Origin: Phycisphaerae bacterium
GTDB lineage: Bacteria; Planctomycetota; Phycisphaerae; Phycisphaerales; UBA1924
Assembly: GCA_016873295.1 (NCBI GenBank)
Contig: VGXM01000020.1
Location: forward strand, 1 to 54,009
Length of the DNA stretch: 54,009 nt
Direction of reading: 5' to 3'
A program made the translations under genes and the position numbers. Below are positions 8,940 to 18,482 of the stretch, in pieces; the stretch's first letter is position 1; each line of letters starts with the position of its first letter. The notes beneath the pieces were generated by a model. That model was given only the letters and a program-made list of their open reading frames with translations, was not told where the DNA came from and ran no database searches.

Positions 8940-10559
8940 ATGTCCAAGAAGCAGATGATCTACTCCGACGCCGCCCTCCTCGAGATGAAGAAGGGCGTCG
9001 ACCGGCTCGCCGACGCGGTGAAAGTCACGATGGGGCCCTCGGGGCGCCACGTGGTGATCGAGAAGTCGTACGGCAGCCCGCACGTGACCAAGGACGGCGT
9101 GTCGGTCTCCAAGGAGGTCAGCCTCCCCGAGCCCTTCCAGGCCATGGGCGCCAAGATGGTCAACGAGGTGGCGAAGAAGACGGCGGACAAGGCGGGCGAC
9201 GGCACGACCGCCGCGACCGTGCTGGCCCAGGCGATCTTCGCCGAGGGGCTGCGTCACGTGGCGGCGGGTGCGAACCCGGTGCTGCTGCAGCGGGGCGTGA
9301 ACGCCGCCGCCGCCGCCGCCGCCGAGGCCATCGACGCGATGGCGGTCAAGTGCAAGGGCAAGGACGACTTCCGCAAGATCGCGACGGTGTCGGCGAACCA
9401 CGACGCGCACATCGGGGGCCTGATCGCGGAGGCGATCGGGCGGGTGGGGGCGGAGGGCGTGTGCGAGATCGAGGAGGGCAAGACCGCCGAGACGACGCTG
9501 GAGTACGTCGAGGGGATGCAGTTCGACAAGGGCTACCTCTCGCCGTACTTCATGACGGACCCCAAGACCGCCGAGTGCGTGATCGAGGACGGGTACGTCC
9601 TGATCTATGAGAAGAAGATCGCGAACCTGGTGGACCTGCTGCCGCTGCTGAACAAGGTGGCGATGGCGGGCAAGCCGCTGCTCCTGATCGCCGAGGAGGT
9701 CGAGAACGAGGCCTTGGCGACGCTGGTGGTCAACCGCCTGCGGGGGACGCTGCGGATCTGCGCCGTGAAGGCCCCGGGCTTCGGCGACCGGCGCAAGGCG
9801 ATGCTGGGCGACATCGCGACGCTGACGGGCGGCACGTTCTTCTCGGAGGACCTGGGGCGCAGCCTCGACTCGATCGAGCTGTCGGAGCTGGGACGGGCCA
9901 AGAAGATCGTCGTCACCAAGGACGACACGACCCTCATCGAGGGCGCCGGCACGAAGGGCGACATTCAGGCCCGGGCCGCCCAGATCAAGGCCCAGCACGA
10001 CAAGAGCACCAGCGACTACGACCGCGAGAAGCTGATGGAGCGCCTGGCCAAGCTGACCAGCGGCGTGGCGATGATCAACGTGGGCGGGGCCACCGAGATC
10101 GCCCTGAAGGAGAAGAAGGACCTGGTCGATGACGCCCTGCACGCCACGCGCTGCGCCGCCAAGGAGGGGTACGTCCCCGGCGGCGGCGTCGCGCTGCTCC
10201 GCACGCAGGAGGCGATCCGAGCCGCGGCCAGGAAGGCCCGCACCACCGACGACGAGAAGACCGGGCATGAGATCGTCGCCCGGGCCGTCGAGTCGTGCCT
10301 GCGGCAGATCGCGCAGAACGCCGGGTTCGACGGCGACCTGGTGGTCGAGACGGTCAAGGAGTCCAAGGGCAACATGGGCTTCAATGCCGCCACGGGCGCC
10401 TACGTCGACATGGTCAAGGAGGGCATCATCGACCCGGCCCTGGTGGCCAAGACGGCGCTGATCAACGCGGCCAGCGTGGCGGGGCTGATGCTCACCACCG
10501 ACGTGCTCGTCGCCGACGTGAAGGACGAGGAGAGGGCGGAGGCGGGCGCCGTCAGCTGA
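8940..10559 (+). CDS. groEL2: Chaperonin GroEL (copy 2, no GGM tail)
   Basis: A 539-residue second chaperonin with [18 protein letters not shown] (about residue 30), the ATP-site [14 protein letters not shown] and [14 protein letters not shown] (about 412). It differs clearly from copy 1 and lacks the Gly-Met tail, ending instead in acidic [10 protein letters not shown]. Paralogues of this kind tend to have narrower client sets or stress roles. AGGTGA lies just before the ATG. It is followed 20 bases later by an unknown gene and then dnaJ and grpE, all the same way, so it is part of the chaperone cluster. Confidence 0.96.
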   Translation: MSKKQMIYSDAALLEMKKGVDRLADAVKVTMGPSGRHVVIEKSYGSPHVTKDGVSVSKEVSLPEPFQAMGAKMVNEVAKKTADKAGDGTTAATVLAQAIFAEGLRHVAAGANPVLLQRGVNAAAAAAAEAIDAMAVKCKGKDDFRKIATVSANHDAHIGGLIAEAIGRVGAEGVCEIEEGKTAETTLEYVEGMQFDKGYLSPYFMTDPKTAECVIEDGYVLIYEKKIANLVDLLPLLNKVAMAGKPLLLIAEEVENEALATLVVNRLRGTLRICAVKAPGFGDRRKAMLGDIATLTGGTFFSEDLGRSLDSIELSELGRAKKIVVTKDDTTLIEGAGTKGDIQARAAQIKAQHDKSTSDYDREKLMERLAKLTSGVAMINVGGATEIALKEKKDLVDDALHATRCAAKEGYVPGGGVALLRTQEAIRAAARKARTTDDEKTGHEIVARAVESCLRQIAQNAGFDGDLVVETVKESKGNMGFNAATGAYVDMVKEGIIDPALVAKTALINAASVAGLMLTTDVLVADVKDEERAEAGAVS

Positions 10560-10579
10560 GGGCCCGACCGGGAGCCTGC

Positions 10580-11152
10580 ATGGAGAAGCCGCCCACGACC
10601 GACCAGGAGCTTCGCGACGCGGTGGGCTCCTGGGCCATGCAGACGGTGCTCCACGCGATCAACCAGCGGGCCATCGCCGCCGGCCAGGGCATCACCGCCC
10701 AGCAGGCCCAGGGCGTCATGGCCCACGCCAACCTCGTGTGCCAGAACCTGTGGGGGGCGGCGACGCAGGAGGCCGGCGAACAGGCCCCAGCGCCCGCGGT
10801 CTGCCAGCGCGTGGTGGCCCACGTCCTGGGCTGGTGCTCGGCTCACCTCCAGGGCCTTGTTCCGCACCCCGGCGAGCTCCATCCCGCGTCGATCCTCTAC
10901 GGGTGGGGGCGCCAGACGCTGCTCAACTCGATGGCCGTGCGGGCCGACTCGCTGGGCAAGGCCCCGACGCGCGAGAGCTCGATGGCGGCGTTCGAGGAGG
11001 CCTCGCGCGTGAACGAGGCGCTCTGGAAGCGGAGCGCCGCGGGTCGGCCCGAGGGCGACCGCGACCCCGAGTTCATCGCCATCTTCTCGCGGGCCGTCTT
11101 CGAGTGGTGCGCGGACCACATGCGGGGCGTCACGCCCAAGGTCCGGGGGTAG
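10580..11152 (+). CDS. Conserved-looking protein of unknown function in the chaperone cluster
   Basis: A 190-residue, probably cytoplasmic, helical protein with no signal peptide or membrane segment and no family I recognise. It contains several Trp and Cys residues (for example VAHVLGWCSAHLQG and AVFEWCADHMRGV), and these two WC(S/A)xH segments look like an internal repeat at about residues 83-92 and 175-184. The ATG at 10580 has GGAG upstream. It starts 20 bases after groEL2 and ends two bases before dnaJ, so it is almost certainly co-expressed with both; a co-chaperone or client-related role is inferred from position only. Confidence 0.75.
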   Translation: MEKPPTTDQELRDAVGSWAMQTVLHAINQRAIAAGQGITAQQAQGVMAHANLVCQNLWGAATQEAGEQAPAPAVCQRVVAHVLGWCSAHLQGLVPHPGELHPASILYGWGRQTLLNSMAVRADSLGKAPTRESSMAAFEEASRVNEALWKRSAAGRPEGDRDPEFIAIFSRAVFEWCADHMRGVTPKVRG

Positions 11153-11154
11153 CC

Positions 11155-12297
11155 ATGCCCGCCGCGAGAGACTACTACGAGATCCTGGGCGTCGAGAAGG
11201 GCGCGGACGGCGAGGAGATCAAGCGCGCCTACCGCCGCATGGCGATGAAGTTCCACCCGGACCGCAACCCGGGCGACGCCGAGGCCGAGACCCGCTTCAA
11301 GGAGGCCGCCGAGGCCTACGAGGTCCTCTCCGACCCCGCCACCAGGCAGCGCTACGACCAGTTCGGGCACGAGGGGCTCCGCGGCGCGGGCGGGCCCGCC
11401 ACCCACGACTTCTCCCGCATGGACGTCACCGACATCTTCTCGATGTTCGAGGAGATCTTCTCGGGGATGGGCGGCGGGCGGGCGCGGGGACGGTCGGCCC
11501 GCGGCTTTGACCTCGAGACCGAGGTCCTCATCTCCTTCGAGGACATCCTCCTGGGCTGCGAGCGCGACGTCGAGTTCACCCGCCTGGACGTCTGCGAGGG
11601 CTGCGGCGGGTCGGGGGCCAAGCCCGGCTCCAAGCCCGCCCGCTGCGCCCAGTGCGACGGACGCGGGCAGGTCCAGCAGACCGGGCTGGGCGGCATGTTC
11701 CGCATGGTCACGGCGTGCCCCGCGTGCCGCGGGCGCGGCACCATCATCCGCGACCACTGCACCGCGTGCAAGGGCAAGGGGCGCCAGCCCCGCAAGCGCA
11801 GCCTGAGCGTGCGCATCCCCCCCGGCATCAGCGACGGGCAGGCCGTCCGCATCCAGGGAGAGGGCGAGCCCCCGCCCCCCGAGGCCGCCCCCGACGGGGC
11901 GGGGATGCGCGGCGACCTGCACGTGGTCGTCCGAATCAGGCCCCACAAGCTCTACCGCCGCGACGCCGACCACCTCGTCATGGAGATGCCCATCGGCATC
12001 ACCCAGGCGGCCCTGGGCGCCGGGTTGGACGTGCCGGTGCTGGGCGGAGGCTCCAAGCCCCTGACGATCCCGGCGGGCACGCAGTTCGGCGCGGTCTTCC
12101 GCCTCACGGGGGAGGGCCTGCCCAACCTGCGCTCGGGCCGGCGTGGCGACCTGATCACCATCGTGAAGGTTGAGGTGCCCAGGAAGCTCTCCAAGGACCA
12201 GGAGAAGCTGCTCCGCCAGTTCGCCGAGACCGAGGACGAGAAGGTGCTCCCGGAGAGCCGGGGCTTCTGGGACAGCATCCGCGACATGCTCCGCTAG
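11155..12297 (+). CDS. dnaJ: Chaperone protein DnaJ
   Basis: A 380-residue type I J-protein. The J domain (residues 5-70) carries HPDRNPGD, the tripeptide that stimulates DnaK ATPase. A short Gly-rich linker follows, then four zinc motifs of the CxxCxGxG type (CEGCGGSG, CAQCDGRG, CPACRGRG, CTACKGKG; about residues 142-215) and the C-terminal client-binding domain. It delivers unfolded proteins to DnaK. No dnaK is in the window. The order dnaJ then grpE is opposite to the common grpE-first arrangement. Confidence 0.96.
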   Translation: MPAARDYYEILGVEKGADGEEIKRAYRRMAMKFHPDRNPGDAEAETRFKEAAEAYEVLSDPATRQRYDQFGHEGLRGAGGPATHDFSRMDVTDIFSMFEEIFSGMGGGRARGRSARGFDLETEVLISFEDILLGCERDVEFTRLDVCEGCGGSGAKPGSKPARCAQCDGRGQVQQTGLGGMFRMVTACPACRGRGTIIRDHCTACKGKGRQPRKRSLSVRIPPGISDGQAVRIQGEGEPPPPEAAPDGAGMRGDLHVVVRIRPHKLYRRDADHLVMEMPIGITQAALGAGLDVPVLGGGSKPLTIPAGTQFGAVFRLTGEGLPNLRSGRRGDLITIVKVEVPRKLSKDQEKLLRQFAETEDEKVLPESRGFWDSIRDMLR

Positions 12298-12307
12298 GGG
12301 AGGGCCG

Positions 12308-12835
12308 ATGAACGCCAGGAACGACACGACCCCGCGAGAGCCCGACGCCGGCGACGAGCTGGAACAGTTGCGGGCCCGCGTCGACGAGCTGGAGCAGGCC
12401 GTCGCCGACGCCGACAACCGCTACAAACACGCCCTGGCCGACCACCAGAACTACGTGCGCCGGGCCCTCCAGAACGAGGCCCAGGCCCGCATGATGGGCG
12501 TCCGCGCCGCCGTCGAGTCCCTCATCCCGACACTCGACCATTTCGACCACGCCCTGGCCATGGACCCCGAGAGCGCCAGCGCCCAGAGCGTGATCGGCGG
12601 CGTGCGCTTGATCCGCGACGAGGTGCTCAAGGCCCTCGCGGCCCACGGCGTGACCCTGGTCTGCCCCGAGCGGGGCGAGGAGTTCACGCCGGGGCGGCAC
12701 GAGGCGGTCATGCAGCAGAAGGACACCGAGTTCCCGGCCGGGCGCGTGCTGGTCACGCTCCAGCCCGGCTACGCCCTGGGCGACCGCATCGTCCGCGCCG
12801 CCAAGGTCATCGTCTCCTCCGATCCCACCGCCTGA
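12308..12835 (+). CDS. grpE: Nucleotide exchange factor GrpE
   Basis: A 175-residue protein with an N-terminal coiled coil (ELEQLRARVDELEQAVADADNR), the dimer helix motif NYVRRALQNEAQARMMG and the C-terminal beta wing with HEAVMQQKDTEFPAGRVLVTLQPGY. GrpE releases ADP from DnaK. Its ATG at 12308 lies 10 bases after the dnaJ stop with GGGGAGGG upstream. Length is within the family range. Confidence 0.95.
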   Translation: MNARNDTTPREPDAGDELEQLRARVDELEQAVADADNRYKHALADHQNYVRRALQNEAQARMMGVRAAVESLIPTLDHFDHALAMDPESASAQSVIGGVRLIRDEVLKALAAHGVTLVCPERGEEFTPGRHEAVMQQKDTEFPAGRVLVTLQPGYALGDRIVRAAKVIVSSDPTA

Positions 12836-12881
12836 CTCTCTCTCTGCTCATCCGCCCCTCCGCGAATCTGGCCCGCTCCCC

Positions 12882-13223
12882 ATGCCCACCTACGACTACC
12901 GCTGCACCGCCTGCAAACACGCCTTCGAGCTGTTCCAGTCGATGCGCGATCCCGTCAAGCGCACCTGCCCGGAATGCGGCAAAAAGGCCCTCGAACGCCT
13001 GATCGGCACCGGGGCCGCCCTGCTCTTCAAGGGCTCGGGCTTCTACCACACCGACTACCGCTCGGAGTCGTACCGCAAGGCGGCCCAGGACGACGCCAAG
13101 CCCGCCGGCGACGCCAAGCCCGCGGAATCAACACCCGCGACCGCGAAGGCCGACTCGCCCGCGCCGCCTCCGCCCGCGCCCGAAGGCGGTTCGAAGCCCG
13201 GGAAGCGCCGCACCAGGCGCTGA
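12882..13223 (+). CDS. FmdB-family zinc ribbon protein
   Basis: A 113-residue protein starting PTYDYRCTACKHAFELFQSM and carrying a second CPECG, a CxxC...CxxC zinc ribbon typical of the FmdB family of putative regulatory proteins. The C-terminal half is low-complexity, rich in Ala, Pro and Lys, and probably disordered. It is the last gene of the rightward chaperone cluster, 46 bases after grpE, and its stop lies only three bases from the end of the convergent TPR-like gene. Its molecular role is not established. Confidence 0.85.
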   Translation: MPTYDYRCTACKHAFELFQSMRDPVKRTCPECGKKALERLIGTGAALLFKGSGFYHTDYRSESYRKAAQDDAKPAGDAKPAESTPATAKADSPAPPPPAPEGGSKPGKRRTRR

Positions 13224-13226
13224 CCC

Positions 13227-13745
13227 TCAGCGTACCGGCATCTCGTCGTCGAAGTCCACAGGCCCCTCCCCCTCGTCCTCGGGCGGCTCGACGTGGTGGT
13301 GCTCCATGAAGCGGACGCAGGCGTTCCACCGGAGCACGGCGTCGTTGTTGCCGGGCCCGGCCTGGGGCTGGGCTTCCTCGAAGCACCGCATCGCGTCCTC
13401 GAACAGCGCGGAGACCGACGCGGTCGGGTACCCGGCGTGCACCAGGGCTCGGGCCCACCGCTCGTGCACCATGCCCTCGTAGTACAGCCGGTCGAAGGGG
13501 TGCCCCAGCCTGAGCACCAGGGCCAACGCCTCGTCGACCCGCGGCCTGGCCGACGCCACCTCCACGAACATCTCGGTCAGCGCCAGGATCAGGCAGACCA
13601 GGGCGTCGTGGTTGGCCGGGTCGATCGCCAGGACGTCGCGGCAGATGCTCTCGGCCTGGGCGGGCTCGTTGAGCAGCCTGTAGCGTTCCGCCTTGGTCAG
13701 GGCCCTGGGGATCGACTCTCGGCTGATGGTCTTGAGCTGGAACAC
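13227..13745 (-). CDS. Small TPR-like protein downstream of sdhB
   Basis: A 172-residue helical protein; residues about 18-55 (KAERYRLLNEPAQAESICRDVLAIDPANHDALV) look like a tetratricopeptide repeat, with further helical pairs after it. The C terminus is acidic (EPPEDEGEGPVDFDDE). The GTG at 13745 is chosen because GGGGAGG lies 6 bases upstream and it is the first start before the conserved-looking region. It lies 23 bases after sdhB, so it is probably expressed with succinate dehydrogenase; an assembly role is possible but inferred only from position. Confidence 0.7.
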   Translation of the reverse strand: MFQLKTISRESIPRALTKAERYRLLNEPAQAESICRDVLAIDPANHDALVCLILALTEMFVEVASARPRVDEALALVLRLGHPFDRLYYEGMVHERWARALVHAGYPTASVSALFEDAMRCFEEAQPQAGPGNNDAVLRWNACVRFMEHHHVEPPEDEGEGPVDFDDEMPVR

Positions 13746-13768
13746 GGGCGCCTCCCCGGTGTACGAGT

Positions 13769-14533
13769 CTATCCGTCCTTCGACGCTCCCCGCCGCGGCT
13801 TGAACACGCGCAAGAGCCTCGTCAGCGGGTCGTAGAACTCGTCGACCACCCGCTCCTTGAGGGGGATGATCGCGTTGTCCGTGATCGTGATGTGTTCGGG
13901 GCAGACCTTGGTGCAGCACTTCGTGATGTTGCAGTACCCGATGCCGTGGGCCCGCCGGATCTCGCGCACGCGCTCCTCGGTGTCGAGCGGGTGCATCTCC
14001 AGGGCCGCCAGGTGCACCAGGTACCGCGGCCCGACGAACTCCTCGTGCTTGTGGTGGTCGCGCAGCACGTGGCACACGTCCTGGCACAGGAAGCACTCGA
14101 TGCACTTGCGGAACTCCTGCACGCGGTCCACGTCCGTCTGCTGCATGCGCCACGTGCCGTCGGGCGCGTCGGGCTTCCGCGGGCGGAACCGCTTGATCCG
14201 CTCCTTGACTCCGAAGTTCCACGAGACGTCGGTGACCAGGTCGCGCACGTGGGGGAACGCCCGCATGGGCTCGATGGTGACGGTCTCGCCGGGGGGCAGC
14301 TCGTCCATCCGCGTCATGCACATCAGGCGGGGCCTGCCGTTGATCTCCGCCGAGCACGACCCGCACTTGCCCGCCTTGCAGTTCCAGCGGCAGGCCAGGT
14401 CCGGTGCGTTCTCGGCCTGGATCTGGTGCACCGCGTCCAGCACCACCATGCCCTCGCTGATGTCGGTGGTGTACTCCTTGAACTGCGCCGACGTCGGGTC
14501 GCCGCGCCAGATGCGAAACGTGGTGGCAGGCAT
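13769..14533 (-). CDS. sdhB: Succinate dehydrogenase iron-sulfur subunit
   Basis: A 254-residue protein with the [2Fe-2S] motif CRWNCKAGKCGSC and its fourth Cys in LMCMT (about residues 48-71), the [4Fe-4S] motif CIECFLCQDVC (about 144) and the [3Fe-4S] motif CNITKCCTKVCP (about 205). It carries electrons from the SdhA flavin to the membrane quinone. It lies 30 bases downstream of sdhA in the same operon. A long basic region (KERIKRFRPRKPD) precedes the second ferredoxin domain. Confidence 0.96.
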   Translation of the reverse strand: MPATTFRIWRGDPTSAQFKEYTTDISEGMVVLDAVHQIQAENAPDLACRWNCKAGKCGSCSAEINGRPRLMCMTRMDELPPGETVTIEPMRAFPHVRDLVTDVSWNFGVKERIKRFRPRKPDAPDGTWRMQQTDVDRVQEFRKCIECFLCQDVCHVLRDHHKHEEFVGPRYLVHLAALEMHPLDTEERVREIRRAHGIGYCNITKCCTKVCPEHITITDNAIIPLKERVVDEFYDPLTRLLRVFKPRRGASKDG

Positions 14534-14563
14534 GTCGGTTCCCCGCGTCGGCCCCGGGCCGCG

Positions 14564-16384
14564 CTAGGCGTTCTCCTTGACGACGGCGGCGAGTTCCTCG
14601 GGCAGCGGGGCGACGGGGCGGCGTTCCAGCCCCATCGAGCCGTCCGCCCCGCGCCTCACCACCAGGTTGAACTTCGAGCACTCCTCGCTCTTGCCCGGGT
14701 AGTCCTCGCGGAACTGGGCCCCGCGGCTCTCCTTGCGCTCCATCGCGCACCGCGTCACCGCCTCCGCCACCGTCAGCAGGTTGCGGAGGTCGATCGCCGA
14801 GTGCCACCCGGGGTTGTACTCGCGGTGCCCGACGGCGGCGGCGTGCTCGGCCCGCTTGGCCAGCAGCCCGATCCCGTGCAGCGCCCGCGCCATCTCGTCC
14901 TCCAGGCGCACGATCCCCACGTAGTCCTGCATGATCTGCTGCAGGTCGCTCTGGATCGCGTAGGGCGACTCGCCCCCGCCTTCGATCCCGTGGTCGAAGG
15001 GGGCCAGCGCCGCGTCGATGGCCGAATCCACCTGGGCCCGGTCGAGGGCGCCGGCGCCGCGCTCCCTGGCGAACTTCGCGGCGTGCTCGCCCGCCCGCTT
15101 GCCGAAGACCAGCAGGTCCGACAGCGAGTTGCCCCCCAGGCGGTTGGCCCCGTGCAGCCCGCCCGCGACCTCGCCCGCGGCGAAGAGCCCGGGCACCGTC
15201 GACATCTGCGTGTCGCCCTCCACGCGCACCCCGCCCATCACGTAGTGCGTCGTGGGGCCGACCTCCATGGGCTCCCTGGTGATGTCGAGGTTGGCCAGTT
15301 GCAGGAACTGGTGGTGCATGCTCGGGAGCTTCTTGCGGATGTGCTCCTCGGCGTCGGGGATGCGGGCCTTGATCCAGGCGATGTCGAGGTAGACCCCGCC
15401 GTGGGGCGTGCCCCGACCCGCCTTGACCTCGCGGTTGATGCAGCGGGCGACGTGGTCGCGCGTCAGCAGCTCCGGGGGGCGCCGGGCGCTCTTGTCCCCC
15501 TGCGTGTAGCGCCAGCCCTCGTCCTCGCTGTCGGCGGTCTGGGCCTTGTAGTTGTCGGGGATGTCGTCGAACATGAAGCGGCGCCCGTCCTTGTTCCGCA
15601 GCACGCCCCCCTCGCCCCGCACCCCCTCGGTCACCAGGATCCCGCGCACGCTCGGCGGCCACACCATGCCCGTGGGGTGGAACTGCACGAACTCCATGTC
15701 CACCAGCTCGGCCCCGGCGCGGTACGCCAGGGCGTGCCCGTCGCCCGTGTACTCCCACGAGTTGGACGTGATGCGGAACGCCCGACCGATGCCGCCCGTG
15801 GCCAGCACCACCGCCCCCGCGCGCCAGACGTGGAAGCGCCCGCGCTCGCGGTCGTAGCCCACGGCCCCGACGACGCGGTCGCCGTCCCGGAGCAGGTCGA
15901 TGACGGTCATCTCCATGAACACGTCGAGGCCCTGGTGCACGCCGTGGTCCTGGAGCGTGCGGATCATCTCCAGCCCGGTGCGGTCGCCCACGTGGGCCAG
16001 GCGCGGGTAGCGGTGCCCGCCGAAGTTGCGCTGGAGGATGCGCCCGTCGGGGGTCCGGTCGAAGACGGCCCCCCAGGCCTCCAGCTCGCGGACCCGGGCC
16101 GGGGCCTCCCGGGCGTGGTGCTCGACCATGCGCCAGTTGTTGAGGTACTGCCCGCCCCGCATGGTGTCGGCGAAGTGGACCTTCCAGGAATCGCGGTCGT
16201 CGACGTTGGAGAGGGCCGCCGCGACCCCGCCCTCGGCCATCACCGTGTGGGCCTTGCCCAGCAGCGACTTGCACACGACGGCGGTCCTGCACCCCAGGGC
16301 CGACGCCTCGATCGCGGCTCGCAGCCCCGCGCCCCCAGCGCCGATCACCAGCACCTCGTGCTCATGGGTCGTGAACGGGTCCAT
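14564..16384 (-). CDS. sdhA: Succinate dehydrogenase flavoprotein subunit
   Basis: A 606-residue flavoprotein with the FAD-binding VIGAGGAGLRAAIEA at residue 14, the covalent flavinylation His in KAHTVMAEGG (about 46), the substrate-side FHPTGM (about 233) and the REDYPGKSEE region near 560. It oxidises succinate to fumarate. Its ATG directly abuts the TGA of the membrane-subunit gene, implying translational coupling. The length and motifs match the SdhA/FrdA family; the three-subunit layout with one large anchor resembles B-type enzymes. Confidence 0.96.
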   Translation of the reverse strand: MDPFTTHEHEVLVIGAGGAGLRAAIEASALGCRTAVVCKSLLGKAHTVMAEGGVAAALSNVDDRDSWKVHFADTMRGGQYLNNWRMVEHHAREAPARVRELEAWGAVFDRTPDGRILQRNFGGHRYPRLAHVGDRTGLEMIRTLQDHGVHQGLDVFMEMTVIDLLRDGDRVVGAVGYDRERGRFHVWRAGAVVLATGGIGRAFRITSNSWEYTGDGHALAYRAGAELVDMEFVQFHPTGMVWPPSVRGILVTEGVRGEGGVLRNKDGRRFMFDDIPDNYKAQTADSEDEGWRYTQGDKSARRPPELLTRDHVARCINREVKAGRGTPHGGVYLDIAWIKARIPDAEEHIRKKLPSMHHQFLQLANLDITREPMEVGPTTHYVMGGVRVEGDTQMSTVPGLFAAGEVAGGLHGANRLGGNSLSDLLVFGKRAGEHAAKFARERGAGALDRAQVDSAIDAALAPFDHGIEGGGESPYAIQSDLQQIMQDYVGIVRLEDEMARALHGIGLLAKRAEHAAAVGHREYNPGWHSAIDLRNLLTVAEAVTRCAMERKESRGAQFREDYPGKSEECSKFNLVVRRGADGSMGLERRPVAPLPEELAAVVKENA

Positions 16385-17227
16385 TCAGAGGAGTCTCCAG
16401 TCGCTGATCAGGCCCATCGAGCACAGGCGGACATACGCGTCGGCGAACCCGACCCAGAAGAGGCTCAGCCACGCGAACAGCATGTGCCGCCGGTTCAGGC
16501 ACGTCACGCCCCGGTACGCCCCCTGCATCGCCTTGGGGCACGACGAGATGCAGTCCTTCTTCCCGCCCATGATGTGCCGCAGCGTGTGGCACCCGAAGAT
16601 GTAGAGCGAGAGCAGGATCGGGTTGATCAGCAGCACGATCGTCCCCACGCCCACACCCAGGCCCCGCCGACCGTCGATCCCCAGAAACCAGAACGCGCGG
16701 TAGGCGTCGTAGAACAGCAGGAAGATGAACCCGATCGCGATGAACAGGAAGTAGCGGTGGATGTTCTGCAGGATCAGGGGGAACGAGTGCTCGCCCCGGT
16801 ACCGCTTCCGCCGGAACGCCGGCTCGCCCACCGCGCACGAGGGCGGGTCGGCCCAGAACGCCTTGTAGTACGCCCCGCGGTAGTAGTAGCACGTCAGGCG
16901 GAAACCCCCCGGGGCCCACAGGATCAGGATCGCCGGCGAGAAGGGCAGGAACGACGGCCACACCCTCATCAGCCACGCCGGCGGCTCCCCGAACCACGAG
17001 TGCGGCGAGGAACCGAAGATCTCGGGCGAGTAGAACGGCGAGAGATAGTCGGCCCCGCCCGAGGCCAGCCAGTAGTGGTCCCCCTGGTGAGCCGCCCACG
17101 TCGAGTACACGATGAACGCCATCAGCCCGGCGAACACGCCTGCGGGCTGCACCCACCAGGCGTCCCGGCGCGAGGTCTGGCCCAGCCTGCGGAACTGCGG
17201 CAGCGGAAGTTTCGCCGATTCGCTCAT
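16385..17227 (-). CDS. sdhC: Succinate dehydrogenase membrane anchor subunit, large single type
   Basis: A 280-residue membrane protein with about five hydrophobic helices (about residues 25-43, 85-105, 142-165, 175-200 and 235-255). Conserved-looking histidines in NIHRYFLF and GCHTLRHIMGG could ligate haem b. Between helices 2 and 3 is a loop with RLTCYYYRGAYYKAFW. It precedes sdhA and sdhB, replacing separate SdhC and SdhD. The ATG at 17227 has GAGGGG 5-9 bases upstream; an earlier in-frame start would add a low-complexity leader. The family assignment rests mainly on operon position. Confidence 0.82.
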   Translation of the reverse strand: MSESAKLPLPQFRRLGQTSRRDAWWVQPAGVFAGLMAFIVYSTWAAHQGDHYWLASGGADYLSPFYSPEIFGSSPHSWFGEPPAWLMRVWPSFLPFSPAILILWAPGGFRLTCYYYRGAYYKAFWADPPSCAVGEPAFRRKRYRGEHSFPLILQNIHRYFLFIAIGFIFLLFYDAYRAFWFLGIDGRRGLGVGVGTIVLLINPILLSLYIFGCHTLRHIMGGKKDCISSCPKAMQGAYRGVTCLNRRHMLFAWLSLFWVGFADAYVRLCSMGLISDWRLL

Positions 17228-17379
17228 GCGCCCCTCGTCTGGTTTCCGGTCGGTCCCCGTCCCCCGGGGAGGGGCAGCATACCACGAGGCCCGGGAGTTG
17301 CGCGGGGCCGGCCCGGGCACCTTCAGTCCGCCTCCCGAGCCGACCGCGCCAGCGGTTGGAGAGCGTCGCGGGCCGTCCC

Positions 17380-17934
17380 TCACTCAGTGGGCGGAAGATC
17401 GCCCGGCGCGTTGACGTTGGCGACCAGCGTGCTCGCGATGTCGACCGCCGCCACCCGCTCCGCCGGCAGGGCATCGTGCAGGCGCCCCGAGCCGGACCCC
17501 AGACGCGCCGCCAGCGCCGCCAGCGCCGAGGGGCGGTACAGCCCGAAGCACGGCTCCAGGCGGTCCGTCCGCGCCAGCACCGCCCAGGCCTCGGGGTGCC
17601 GCGAGGCGTGCGCGAGCACGACGCGCACGCCGTCGGGTGTCACGCCCGGCATGTCCCCCGCGCACACGAACACCGCCGGGCAGACCTCCAGCGCCGACAC
17701 GATCCCGCCGATCGGCCCCGCGCCCGGGTGGTGGTCCTCGATGACGCGGTCGGCCCTCGCGGCGACGCCGGGGTCGCACGCGCCCACCGACGCCACGATC
17801 GACCCGAACACCGCGCGCAGGGCCGCGATGGGCCGGTCCACCATCCAGCCTCCGCCCACCGGCTCGCGGAGCTTGTCGCGCCCGAAGCGCGTGCTCCGGC
17901 CGCCCACGAGCACGATGGGCTGGATCTCTTCCAT
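17380..17934 (-). CDS. mobA: Molybdenum cofactor guanylyltransferase-like protein
   Basis: A 184-residue nucleotidyltransferase with the MobA motif VLVGGRSTRFGRDKL at residue 7, PGAGPIGGIVSALE (about 71) and CAGDMPGV (about 92). MobA attaches GMP to Mo-molybdopterin to form the bis-MGD cofactor used by NapA, which is encoded in this window. Its ATG overlaps the mogA stop as TGATG. It is the last gene of a five-gene leftward Moco operon. Confidence 0.9.
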   Translation of the reverse strand: MEEIQPIVLVGGRSTRFGRDKLREPVGGGWMVDRPIAALRAVFGSIVASVGACDPGVAARADRVIEDHHPGAGPIGGIVSALEVCPAVFVCAGDMPGVTPDGVRVVLAHASRHPEAWAVLARTDRLEPCFGLYRPSALAALAARLGSGSGRLHDALPAERVAAVDIASTLVANVNAPGDLPPTE

Positions 17935-18482
17935 CAGTCGTGGTGGACGATCACGCGCCCGGAGGTGGGGGAGGCGTCCGGGCGGCCGTCGTCCTGCACC
18001 TCGCCCCGCAGCGTCTCGACGGCGTGCGGCAGGACGTCGAGCAGGGCCTCGAGGTTCTCCGTCGCCCCGCGCACCGACCCCGGCAGCGTGACGATCAGCG
18101 TGCCGCCCGCCACGCCCGCCACGCCCCGCGACAGGTACGTGCGCACGGTCTTGGCGGCGCAGCGGGCCCGGGCCAGCTCCATGAGCCCGGCCGCGGGGCG
18201 CTCGATCACGCGCATCGCCGCCTCCGGCGTGTGGTCGCGCGGGGCCAGCCCCGTGCCCCCCGTGCTCAGCACCAGGTCGATCCGCTGGTCCGCCCTCGAC
18301 CACTCGCGGAACTTCGCCTCCAGCGTCGCGGGGTCGTCGGGCACGCACGCGGTCACGACGATCGCCGCCCCCAGCCGCTCGCGGCACAACTGCGCCAGCG
18401 CGGGGCCCGACAGGTCCTTCGCCTCGCCGCGCGCGCAGCGGTCGCTCACGGTCAGCACGCCGACTCGGATGGGGTCGATCAT
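17934..18482 (-). CDS. mog: Molybdopterin adenylyltransferase (MogA/MoaB family)
   Basis: A 182-residue protein with VGVLTVSDRCARGE at the N terminus, STGGTGLAPRDHTPEA (about residue 79) and the LPGSVRGATENLEAL motif (about 136) that binds the pterin. The family adenylylates molybdopterin before molybdenum insertion by MoeA. It overlaps moaC by four bases and mobA by one. Whether it should be named mogA or moaB cannot be settled from motifs alone. Confidence 0.9.
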   Translation of the reverse strand: MIDPIRVGVLTVSDRCARGEAKDLSGPALAQLCRERLGAAIVVTACVPDDPATLEAKFREWSRADQRIDLVLSTGGTGLAPRDHTPEAAMRVIERPAAGLMELARARCAAKTVRTYLSRGVAGVAGGTLIVTLPGSVRGATENLEALLDVLPHAVETLRGEVQDDGRPDASPTSGRVIVHHD

